A stretch of 64,000 bases of DNA. Source: Streptomyces tibetensis. GTDB lineage: Bacteria; Actinomycetota; Actinomycetes; Streptomycetales; Streptomycetaceae. This document shows, piece by piece, positions 15,545 through 23,085 of the stretch. The translations under genes were made by a program, and so were the position numbers. How positions within the stretch are numbered: the first letter of the stretch is position 1; each line of letters begins with the position of its first letter. Below the pieces are notes generated by a model. The model was given only the letters and a program-made list of their open reading frames with translations. It searched no databases and was not told the origin of the DNA. The stretch lies in the NCBI RefSeq assembly GCF_007655005.1, contig NZ_SZVW01000013.1, forward strand, positions 186,001 through 250,000, in the 5' to 3' direction.

Positions 15545-16618
15545 GTGCCGGACAACCGATCAGAAGCGCCTTCCACGCAAGAAGCGGAAGAGACGGAAGA
15601 GTCGGAGGACAAGAGCACGGGCGGCGGAGGGCCGGCGGCCGTCACCATCGCCTACATCGCCGAGTCCGCCGGCGTCTCCGTCCCCACCGTGTCGAAGGTG
15701 CTCAACGGCCGGTCGGGCGTGTCCGACGAGACCCGGGCCCGCATCGAGGACCTGATCCAGCGCTACGGTTACCGCAAGCCGCCCAAGAACCGCAGCAACC
15801 TGGTGGAGCTCGTGTTCCGCGAGCTGGAGAGCATGTGGGCCGTGGAGATCATCCGTGGGGTGGAACGGGCGGCCCGCAGGAACAAGGTCGGTGTCCTGGT
15901 CTCGGAGTTCGGCCTTCACGACACACCGGCCAGGACCATCGACGAGACGGTGGGGCGGCGACCGCAATGCGTGCTGTCGGTGGCGTGGCTGTCGGAGGAC
16001 GAGCGGGACCAGCTGAAGGCGAAGGGCATCCCGTTCGTCGTGTTCGACCCGAACGGGGAACTGCCCGACGACGTACCGTTCGTCGGTGCCACCAACTGGA
16101 GGGGCGGGCAGGCCGCGACCCGGCACCTGATCGATCTGGGACACCGGCGCATCGCCATGATCACCGGACCTGATCATCCCTTCTGTCTGGCGCGGACCTC
16201 CGGCTATGTCTCGGCGCTCGCCGAAGCCGGTCTGCCGGTGGACCCGAACCTGATGGTCAAGACCCTGCTCACCCGCGAGGACGGCTGCACCGCGGCCCGC
16301 GAACTGCTCTCCCGGGACGATCGCCCCACCGCCGTCTTCACCGCCAACGACATGCAGGCCCTCGGCGTCTACCAGGCGGCGCGCGAGCTGGGGCTGAACA
16401 TCCCGGGGGACCTGAGCGTGGTGGGCTTCGACGACGTACCGGCCGTGGCCTGGGTCGACCCACCCCTGACCACGGTCCATCAGCCCCTGGCCGACATGGC
16501 CGTGGCCGCCACGGAACTGGCGCTGGCGCTGGGCCGCGGCGAGGACGTGCCCCGGGTCGGACTGGAGATCGCGACCACGCTCACGATCCGGGAGAGCACG
16601 GCCCCGCCCAAGAGCTGA
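15545..16618 (+). CDS. LacI-family transcriptional regulator
   Basis: A 357-residue regulator, GTG start with GGAAAGG 4 bases upstream. The first 30 residues are an acidic, Gly-rich extension not found in most family members. The LacI helix-turn-helix follows (VTIAYIAESAGVSVPTVSKV, hinge helix at about residues 75-85) and then the periplasmic-binding-like sensor domain (residues about 90-350) with VVGFDDVPAVAWVDPPLTTV. It stands between the GH2 remnant and the GH5/GH43/GH36/GH3 genes. It probably controls glycosidase genes through the GAAGCGCTTC-type palindromes at 22918 and 23038. The inducer is presumably an oligosaccharide. Confidence 0.9.
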   Translation: MPDNRSEAPSTQEAEETEESEDKSTGGGGPAAVTIAYIAESAGVSVPTVSKVLNGRSGVSDETRARIEDLIQRYGYRKPPKNRSNLVELVFRELESMWAVEIIRGVERAARRNKVGVLVSEFGLHDTPARTIDETVGRRPQCVLSVAWLSEDERDQLKAKGIPFVVFDPNGELPDDVPFVGATNWRGGQAATRHLIDLGHRRIAMITGPDHPFCLARTSGYVSALAEAGLPVDPNLMVKTLLTREDGCTAARELLSRDDRPTAVFTANDMQALGVYQAARELGLNIPGDLSVVGFDDVPAVAWVDPPLTTVHQPLADMAVAATELALALGRGEDVPRVGLEIATTLTIRESTAPPKS

Positions 16619-16634
16619 GAGGAGCGGAGGAGGA

Positions 16635-16661
16635 CCCCGGGTGCCGGCACGGCACCCGGGG
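16635..16661. terminator. Bidirectional terminator between lacI and GH5
   Basis: A perfect 12-bp stem (16635-16646 / 16650-16661) with loop GCA lies between the convergent stops at 16618 and 16677. Confidence 0.85.
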
Positions 16662-16676
16662 CGAGGCGAGGCGCGG

Positions 16677-18440
16677 TCAGGCGACCGTTCCCGTCACCGA
16701 GCCTCCGTTCTTGGTCACGCGGTACGTCACGGTGGCTCCGCTCCAGAAGTGGAAGGTGAGCGTGGCCTGCGCACCGTCCTTCAGGGCGTTGAGGTAGTCG
16801 GGGGTCAGGGTGAGGGCGTTACCCGAGTAGTTGGGGGAGAAGGCGCCGTTGAACTCCTGGTAAGGCGTCCAGGAGGTGTTGCCGGCGACGCTGCCGTCGG
16901 CGTACTTGGACTCCATGGTCGCCAGTTGGTCACCACGGAACTGGGTGGGGATGCTGAGCCCGCCGGAGGTGTTGCCGCTCGCGTTGGAGAGCACCGGCCT
17001 GTCGTACGTGGTCACGTAGATGTTCCAGGGGACGCCCGCGGAGAAACGGGCCTGGATCGTCGCGTTGATCCCGTAGGCGCGGTTGCCGGCCAGTCTGGTG
17101 AGAGCGGAGGCCGTGAGGGTCAGCTGGTTGCCGGAGACGGTGTAGTCCCGGCCCTGGACGAGCTGGGTGTTGCCCTGCCAGACGCCCCGGAAGGTGGTGC
17201 CGTTCGGGTTCAGCGTGAGCGTCTTTGCAGCGATGGCGCTCGACTTCGCCAGGAAGACCCGGTCCGATGAGGCGGTCCCCGAGCGGGTGGTCCAGCTGGA
17301 CTTGATCGCGGCGAACAGCGAGGGGTCGGACCACCGCAGGGTGGTGCGGTTCAGGTGGTTCCAGCTTCCCGCATCCCACAGGGCCGTGGTCACACCGGCG
17401 GTGCGGGCGTTGTAGCCGAGCTGCTCGTAGAACTTCAGCGCTTCGCCCCGCTCGATGCGGGAGGGGTGGTTGGAGTCGGGGAACTGCAGCAGGCCGTATT
17501 CACCGAGGTAGACGGGGATGCCCTTGGATGTGAGGGTGGCACGGATCCTGGAGAAGTTGTCGCTCATGTCCTTCTGCGAGGTGGCGTCGAACGTGGTGCC
17601 GCCCGCGACGTTCACGCTGAACGGGTAGTAGCCATAGTAGTGCACCGTGGCCACGAGTTTCTTGTCGTTCAGCGCCTTCATCTCGCCGGCCAGGGCGTCC
17701 AGGAACCCCTGGCCCGAATTGGTGTGCAGGGTGGGCAGGACGAGCAGCCGGGTCGCGTTGTTGCCTCCGGACTGGCGTACCACGGTGTGGAACGCGGTGT
17801 TCAGCTCGCTGTTGTACTGAATGCCCTGGGCGTCGGTGGTGTTGTTGAACTGCGGCTCGTTGTTGCTCTCGAACAGCAGGCTCGGCGGGTAATTCCTGAA
17901 CTTCGCGGCGATCTGGGTCCAGCTGGCCTTGAAGCGGGCCAGGACGCCGTCATGGTTGGTGGGCATGTCGGCGATCCACTGCCACGAGTCGTGATGCACG
18001 TTGATCACGACGTACAGACCGTCGGCCAGGGCCATGTCGACGACTTCCTTGACGCGGTTCATCCACGTCGCGTCGATCGTGTAGGGGGCCGTGGAGGACT
18101 GGTGGTCGGTCCAGGTGACGGGAATGCGGACGCTGCGGAAGCCCTGGGCTTTGATGGTGTCGAACACGGCCTTCGTGGCCTTCGGGTTGCCCCAGGACGT
18201 CTCCTCGGGAATGGCGTCCAGGGTGTTGCCCAGGTTCCAGCTGGGCTGCATCGCGGCCACCGTCTCCATCGGCGTGGCGGCGAGTTTCGGAAGCCGTATC
18301 GGGAGCGAGCCCTGATGGTCGGGTGCGGCGAAGGCCGCGGTGCTGGTCAGCCCGATCACGGTGACCAGCGCCAGCAGGAGGCCGAGTACACGTCCCGGGC
18401 CGCGACTGCGGCGGTTGGTGAGGTGGTGCTGTCCCTGCAT
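16677..18440 (-). CDS. Secreted GH5 endoglucanase with C-terminal CBM_X2/Ig-like domain
   Basis: A 587-residue exported glycosidase. The ATG at 18440 with GAAGGG upstream is followed by a signal peptide (cleavage near TAAFA-APDHQ, about residue 39). The catalytic barrel contains NLGNTLDA, NVHHD, the acid/base Glu in LLFESNNEPQF, VHYYGYYPF and the nucleophile in YLGEYGLLQF. This pattern is closest to subfamilies such as GH5_4, which cut beta-1,4-glucan or xyloglucan. From about residue 375 a CBM_X2-type beta-sandwich follows (the segment around TLTLNPNGTTFRGVWQG), then a further cell-wall-binding domain. It is last in a minus-strand run with GH43 and GH36. Confidence 0.87.
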   Translation of the reverse strand: MQGQHHLTNRRSRGPGRVLGLLLALVTVIGLTSTAAFAAPDHQGSLPIRLPKLAATPMETVAAMQPSWNLGNTLDAIPEETSWGNPKATKAVFDTIKAQGFRSVRIPVTWTDHQSSTAPYTIDATWMNRVKEVVDMALADGLYVVINVHHDSWQWIADMPTNHDGVLARFKASWTQIAAKFRNYPPSLLFESNNEPQFNNTTDAQGIQYNSELNTAFHTVVRQSGGNNATRLLVLPTLHTNSGQGFLDALAGEMKALNDKKLVATVHYYGYYPFSVNVAGGTTFDATSQKDMSDNFSRIRATLTSKGIPVYLGEYGLLQFPDSNHPSRIERGEALKFYEQLGYNARTAGVTTALWDAGSWNHLNRTTLRWSDPSLFAAIKSSWTTRSGTASSDRVFLAKSSAIAAKTLTLNPNGTTFRGVWQGNTQLVQGRDYTVSGNQLTLTASALTRLAGNRAYGINATIQARFSAGVPWNIYVTTYDRPVLSNASGNTSGGLSIPTQFRGDQLATMESKYADGSVAGNTSWTPYQEFNGAFSPNYSGNALTLTPDYLNALKDGAQATLTFHFWSGATVTYRVTKNGGSVTGTVA

Positions 18441-18541
18441 CTCTGGCCCTTCTCTGTTCGGCCGGGCGGGGTCCGCCCGTGGGGGGACGGCGCGTTCAGG
18501 TGGTCGAGGAAGAGCGGTTCCGGCGGCGCCTGGGCGCCGGA

Positions 18542-20053
18542 TCAGGAGCCGAGGGGCTCGTAGTCGAACCAGTCGAAGTGGACCGTGCCGGCCGCGGCGT
18601 ACATGCCGATGACCCGGCCGGTGAAACCGCCGGCCACCTCGGTCGACAGGTAGCGGCCGTCGAGGGCGCCGAGCTCGGTGAACGTGCCGTCCGGCTCCTC
18701 GACGCCGAACGCGAGGGTGTCCGGCCCGGTGCGGGCGTCCCGCGGAGAGGTGGGGGAGACGCGGAGCACGAGGACCACGGGCCCGGCGGGCACGGACCGG
18801 GACGACACGACGGTGCGCAAGGGCCCCACCCGGGCGAGCATCCGTACCTCTCCTCCGGACGCCTCGATCTCGTAGTGGTGCTCCTCGTCCAGGCGGACCG
18901 CCAGGCCGCCGCGCCCCTCCGCCGCGTCGACGCGGGTCCGCGCCTGGCACGTCAGGTGCTGCTGGCGGCGGCCGACGAACACGACGTCCCGTTCGTCGAG
19001 CGAGGCGCCGCGGGCGCGCAGGGTCAGCCAGCCGGAGCGTTCCTTGGTGGTGCAGTGCTCCACGAGACGGTCCCGCACGGAGATCCACTGCGGCCGCAGC
19101 TCACCGAGGTCGAAGTCGTCACGGACGGGCTCGGTGGGCGCGGGGACGAGTGGCCAGGCTGGTGCGGGCAGTTCGGACGGCACCTCGCCGACGACCGGCC
19201 ATCCGTCCACCCACTGCACCGGCACCAGGAACGTCTCACGGCCCAGCACGTGCCAGCCCGGCGTTCCGCCCCGCGGCCGGACGGCCAGCAGCACCATCCA
19301 CCACGAGCCGTCGGGCGCCTGGACCAGATCCGCGTGTCCGGTGTTCTGAACAGGCCGGTTGGTGCCGCGGTGGGTCAGGAACGGGTTGTGCGGGCACGGC
19401 TCGAACGGGCCGGAGGGAGACGTCCCGCGGGCGATCGAGACGGCGTGACCGCGCTCGGTGCCGCCCTCGGCGATGAGCAGGTACCAGTACGCGCCGATGC
19501 GGTACAGGTGCGGTGCCTCCGGGGCCATCGCGTCGACGCCGCCGGACCAGAGCGGTTGCGGCTCGCCGAGCGTCTGCCCGGTGGACGGGTCGAGGCGCAC
19601 CTGGGAGACCCCGGCGGTCGTGCACCAGCAGGTGCCGTCCTCGTCCCAGGCGAGGTCCGGGTCGATCCCGCCGATCCCCGACAGTCGCACCGGCTCCGAC
19701 CAGGGCCCGGCCGGATCGGTGGCGGTGAACAGCAGGTTTCCCTCACCACTGGCCACGTTGGTGACGATCAGCCAGAAACGGCCGTCGTGGTGGCGCAGCG
19801 TTGGGGCGTAGATGCCGCCGGAGGACGCCGTGTCCGTGGTCAGGCGGAGCTGGCTGGGCCGGTCCAGGGCGTTGCCGATCTGCGTCCAGTGCACCAGGTC
19901 GCGACTGTGGAAGACGGGGATGCCGGGGAAGTACTCGAAGCTGGAGCACACCAGGTAATAGTCGTCGCCCACACGGCACACGCTGGGGTCCGGATGGAGG
20001 CCGGGGATGACGGGGTTGGCCACGACGGCCTCGGGGAGCTGATTCTCTGGCAC
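18542..20053 (-). CDS. GH43 beta-xylosidase/alpha-L-arabinofuranosidase-type enzyme
   Basis: A 503-residue cytoplasmic five-bladed propeller enzyme, GTG start with AGAAGGA 11 bases upstream. The catalytic base is in NPVIPGLHPDPSVCRVGDDY, the pKa-modulating Asp in GGIDPDLAWDEDG, and the acid Glu in MAPEAPHLYRIG. The C-terminal beta-sandwich (residues about 320-500, ending HFDWFDYEPLGS) is the domain typical of XynB-like GH43 enzymes. No signal peptide, so it acts on imported oligosaccharides. It is 18 bases downstream of the GH36 gene and 101 bases upstream of the secreted GH5 gene. Confidence 0.9.
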   Translation of the reverse strand: MPENQLPEAVVANPVIPGLHPDPSVCRVGDDYYLVCSSFEYFPGIPVFHSRDLVHWTQIGNALDRPSQLRLTTDTASSGGIYAPTLRHHDGRFWLIVTNVASGEGNLLFTATDPAGPWSEPVRLSGIGGIDPDLAWDEDGTCWCTTAGVSQVRLDPSTGQTLGEPQPLWSGGVDAMAPEAPHLYRIGAYWYLLIAEGGTERGHAVSIARGTSPSGPFEPCPHNPFLTHRGTNRPVQNTGHADLVQAPDGSWWMVLLAVRPRGGTPGWHVLGRETFLVPVQWVDGWPVVGEVPSELPAPAWPLVPAPTEPVRDDFDLGELRPQWISVRDRLVEHCTTKERSGWLTLRARGASLDERDVVFVGRRQQHLTCQARTRVDAAEGRGGLAVRLDEEHHYEIEASGGEVRMLARVGPLRTVVSSRSVPAGPVVLVLRVSPTSPRDARTGPDTLAFGVEEPDGTFTELGALDGRYLSTEVAGGFTGRVIGMYAAAGTVHFDWFDYEPLGS

Positions 20054-20071
20054 TTGGTCGAATCCTTCTGT

Positions 20072-22207
20072 TCAGCGGTTGGTCGACGTGCTGTCGAGGC
20101 GGAGCAGTACTGCGGACGGAGCCGTGGGCAGCGTCAGCGTGAGGTCGGCGGTGTCGGGGTCCCAGGCGACGTCGGCCCGGCTCGCGGTGGGGTAGAGCAC
20201 GTCCGGGTGGGCCCCGGAGCCCCGCAGGTGCGGCAGGGCGAGACGCGTGGTGACGTCGGCTCCGGGGCGGCGCCACACCGTCAGGTACGTGGTGCCGGGA
20301 ATGCGCAGGGCCAGGGCGACCCACGGGTCCTCCCAGGCCGGCAGCCCGAGCGGCCACGCGGGCACGGCCCGGGCCAGGTCGTCGCGGATGGCCTTGTACA
20401 CGGCGACGGCCTCGTGCACCAGGGCGAGCGCCTCGGGCCGCAGGTCCGGCAGCAAGCCCGACAGATGGATGCGGCCGAGGAGGGCGTTGGCCATGGTGAA
20501 CACCACCTCGTCCGGGGAGTCCGTCGGCAGCGGGTAGGCCCAGACGGCGCCCTGTTCCGGGGTGACGGCGGTGGGCGCGGAGGCCGCGATGGGCGCGTAC
20601 AGCTGGAGGTTCTGCTGGTCGCTGGTGGACTGCAGCTGCATGCGGGACAGCAGCGCGTAGTCCCAGCGCATGCCGCCGGACGAGCAGTTCTCCACCACCA
20701 GGTGCGGATGGCGGTCCAGGATGCCGTCGAGCCAGTCGAGGTGCGCGCGGTTGTGGCCGAGCAGTCCCGCGCCCGGAGTTTCACCGGGGTGGGCACTGGT
20801 GCCGGAGCCCGGGTCGATGTTGTGGTCGAGTTTCAGGTAGCCGACGCCCCACGCGCCGACCAGACGGTCCACGACCTGGTCCAGGTGGGCGCGGGCGGCG
20901 GGGTGACGCAGATCCAGGTGATGGCGGCCGGTCTCGGTGACGCGTACGCCGTCGCGGCGGAAGAACGCCTCGTCCGGCAGGGACGTGGCCATGGGGCTGC
21001 GGACACCGATCACCTCCGGCTCCAGCCACAGACCGGGCACCATGCCGCGCTCCCGGATGCGGTCCAGCACCTCGTGGATCCCGCGCTCGCCGGGGAAACG
21101 CGAGGCGGCCGGCTCCCAGGCCCCCACGCTGTCCCACCAGCCGCCGTTCTCGCCGTCGTACCAGCCGGCGTCGATGACGAAGTACTCCGCCCCCGCGTCG
21201 GCGGCCGCGTCGATCAGCGGCAGCAGCTTCTCCGCCGTGGGGTCGCCCATCAGGCAGTTCATGTAGTCGTTGTAGATGACGGGGAGTTGCTCGTGGTCCG
21301 GATGCGGGCGGCGGATGGCGCGGCGGTAGCGGGTGAGCGCGGCGAAGGCCTCGTCCGGGCCGCCCTCGTCGCTGAAGGCGAGAGCCACCGGCACGGTGGC
21401 GAACCCGGCCCCCGGCTCCAGCGGGTGCCGCCAGCCGTGATGGGTGTCGTTCGGGCCGAACAGGGCCAGGTAGGCCAACGTGTCGCGTTCGCCGCACTCC
21501 CAGTGCCAGCCACCGCCGTTGTGCTCGATCTGCCACACCCAGGTGCGCCCGAGCCGACGGTCCGCCAGGCCGCCCATGGGCAGGTGGCCGCAGCTGGACC
21601 ACACGCCCCGCCCGGTCCGCGTGAACCCGCCCTTGCCGTTGTCGTAGACGACGCGATCGCCCAGGGCCGGTGAGGTCACCCGCATCGGCCGTCGCTGCCA
21701 CCGGCATTCGGCGACCCAGTCGTTCTCGGCCCACAGCAGGTCCGCCGCCCCGATGGCCTCCGGTCCGTCGGCGAGGGTGCCCACGACGAGGGAGGAGACC
21801 GACTCCAGGTGGAGGGTGGCCTCCCCGTCGTTGCGCAGGGCCACTTCGGCGCGCAGCACGGGCACGCCCTCCGGCGAACGGTAGGTGACCTCCGCGGCGA
21901 GACCTGTCTCGGGGTCGTGAAGGCCGACCGTGAGCACGAGCCATTGGCTGTCGCGGGTCACGCGGTGCTCGCGGTACCGCAGACGCGCGCCGAGGGAGGT
22001 GTCGATGAGGCGTCCGCCCGACCAGGCGCGGCCGTGGCCCGCGGCCGTCACCTCCACCAGGGGCAGCGAAGGCCAGTTGCGCCGCTCGGGAGGCGTGCCG
22101 CCGGGGCGGCCGATCCGCGTGAGGCGGGCGATGCCGTCCTCGGCCACGCCGATCTCGACCTCCAGGGCCCGGTGGCCCCATCGGAGGATCTGCGGTGCGC
22201 TGGTCAT
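20072..22207 (-). CDS. Alpha-galactosidase (GH36)
   Basis: A 711-residue cytoplasmic enzyme of the usual GH36 size. ATG start with GGAAAGG upstream. An N-terminal beta-supersandwich (to about residue 290) is followed by the barrel, with the nucleophile Asp in GYLKLDHNIDPG and the acid/base Asp in ENCSSGGMRWDYALLSRM. WYDGENGGWWDSVGAW is the loop that recognises galactose. It hydrolyses terminal alpha-1,6-galactose from raffinose-type or galactomannan oligosaccharides. It lies 28 bases after the chimeric lipoprotein gene in the same transcription unit, under the palindromes near 22918. Confidence 0.92.
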   Translation of the reverse strand: MTSAPQILRWGHRALEVEIGVAEDGIARLTRIGRPGGTPPERRNWPSLPLVEVTAAGHGRAWSGGRLIDTSLGARLRYREHRVTRDSQWLVLTVGLHDPETGLAAEVTYRSPEGVPVLRAEVALRNDGEATLHLESVSSLVVGTLADGPEAIGAADLLWAENDWVAECRWQRRPMRVTSPALGDRVVYDNGKGGFTRTGRGVWSSCGHLPMGGLADRRLGRTWVWQIEHNGGGWHWECGERDTLAYLALFGPNDTHHGWRHPLEPGAGFATVPVALAFSDEGGPDEAFAALTRYRRAIRRPHPDHEQLPVIYNDYMNCLMGDPTAEKLLPLIDAAADAGAEYFVIDAGWYDGENGGWWDSVGAWEPAASRFPGERGIHEVLDRIRERGMVPGLWLEPEVIGVRSPMATSLPDEAFFRRDGVRVTETGRHHLDLRHPAARAHLDQVVDRLVGAWGVGYLKLDHNIDPGSGTSAHPGETPGAGLLGHNRAHLDWLDGILDRHPHLVVENCSSGGMRWDYALLSRMQLQSTSDQQNLQLYAPIAASAPTAVTPEQGAVWAYPLPTDSPDEVVFTMANALLGRIHLSGLLPDLRPEALALVHEAVAVYKAIRDDLARAVPAWPLGLPAWEDPWVALALRIPGTTYLTVWRRPGADVTTRLALPHLRGSGAHPDVLYPTASRADVAWDPDTADLTLTLPTAPSAVLLRLDSTSTNR

Positions 22208-22235
22208 GGTTGCCTTTCCGGTCGGTCGGCGGGGT

Positions 22236-22892
22236 TCAGGCGATACGGAGCACGACGCAGCCGACGGGCGGCAGTTCGGACACCGGGGCGTCCGTGAGCA
22301 GGTCGTGGGCGGGCTCCGGCAGCGGCACGGGTTCGGTGCGGTGGTTGATCAGGAAGCGCCAGCGGCGGCCGTCCGGGGCGTGCCGGGTGACGGCCTCGAC
22401 CCGAGGAGGGAGGTCCTGGACCTCGGGGCTCACCTCCGCCTCGTCCGGGAGCCGGGCGACCAGGGCCGCGTGGTCGGCGTCGTCGAGGCGGGTGGAGAGG
22501 TACCAGCCCTGAGCATGCCGCAGTGGGTCTCCCATGGCCTGGTAGAAGGAGTTTCCCGGGGGCGGCACGGTGCCCCAGAGCGGGGTGACCGCGGTGTACT
22601 TGCCGCCCTTGCCCGGTACGCCGGACACGGTGGTGGGGTGCTCGGTCGGGTAGCGCAGGAAGCCGGGGTCCGTGGCCAGGTCGGCGCCGTTCGACACCGA
22701 AGGGATGTCGGGCTTCAGGGACTGGCTGGGAACGTAGGCGGGCATCGCCTTCTTCAGTTCGGACGCGCTGTTCGAACCGGTCTGTTGTTCGCCGCCGTTC
22801 CCGCAGGCGGAGAGCAGGGGAGCCATCGCCGCGGCGCCCGCCACCGCGGTGGCTTTGCCGACGAAGCCTCTGCGGTTCAACTCGTTGCTCAT
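22236..22892 (-). CDS. Chimeric ORF: ABC-transporter lipoprotein N-terminus fused to GH42 C-terminus
   Basis: A 218-residue ORF made of two unrelated parts. Residues 1-121 match the start of a Tat-exported sugar-binding lipoprotein: NRRGFVG twin-arginine motif, lipobox LLSAC, then SQSLKPDIPSVSNG and LWGTVPPPGNSFYQAMG. From about residue 122 (DPLRHAQGWYLSTRLD...) it reads as the C-terminal beta-domain of a GH42 beta-galactosidase (RRWRFLINH, ending PPVGCVVLRIA). The join is in frame. It implies deletion of the rest of the binding protein, the permease genes and most of a GH42 gene. The product could still be exported as a lipoprotein, but neither parent function can survive. It is first in the GH36/GH43/GH5 run. 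Confidence 0.75.
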   Translation of the reverse strand: MSNELNRRGFVGKATAVAGAAAMAPLLSACGNGGEQQTGSNSASELKKAMPAYVPSQSLKPDIPSVSNGADLATDPGFLRYPTEHPTTVSGVPGKGGKYTAVTPLWGTVPPPGNSFYQAMGDPLRHAQGWYLSTRLDDADHAALVARLPDEAEVSPEVQDLPPRVEAVTRHAPDGRRWRFLINHRTEPVPLPEPAHDLLTDAPVSELPPVGCVVLRIA

Positions 22893-22917
22893 GAGCGGCC
22901 CTTCTGGCTCGGAGCGT

Positions 22918-23047
22918 TGAAGCGCTTCACTTGGCGGCGAACGTTAATGACATGTTTCTCGCGAAACAAGAGGGCGATACTCAAGAAACTTTCTTTCCTT
23001 CGCTGCATTGACAGCCCGCGAAACCGGTGGCAGCGTCGAAGCGCTTC
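22918..23047. promoter_or_regulatory. Divergent promoter region with LacI-type palindromes
   Basis: TGAAGCGCTTCA (22918-22929) lies 26 bases upstream of the minus-strand lipoprotein chimera, and GAAGCGCTTC (23038-23047) lies 39 bases before the GH3 start. Between them sits TGTTTC-TCGC-GAAACA (22953-22968), another perfect dyad. The central CG of such palindromes is the hallmark of LacI-family operators. The LacI protein encoded at 15545 is the likely ligand for at least one class. Confidence 0.7.
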
Positions 23048-23085
23048 AACAATCCGAAACCGGCCTGCTTCTAGGGGTTCGTCTC

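Noticed and set aside
15391..16173. Plus-strand frame overlapping the LacI gene
   Set aside because: Arg/Gly-rich shadow in an alternate frame; the LacI frame holds the helix-turn-helix and sensor motifs.
18479..21673. Very long plus-strand open frame (over 1000 codons) opposite the GH43 and GH36 genes
   Set aside because: It is a GC-skew artefact: low-complexity Gly/Arg/Val-rich translation with no motif, while the minus strand carries clear catalytic signatures.
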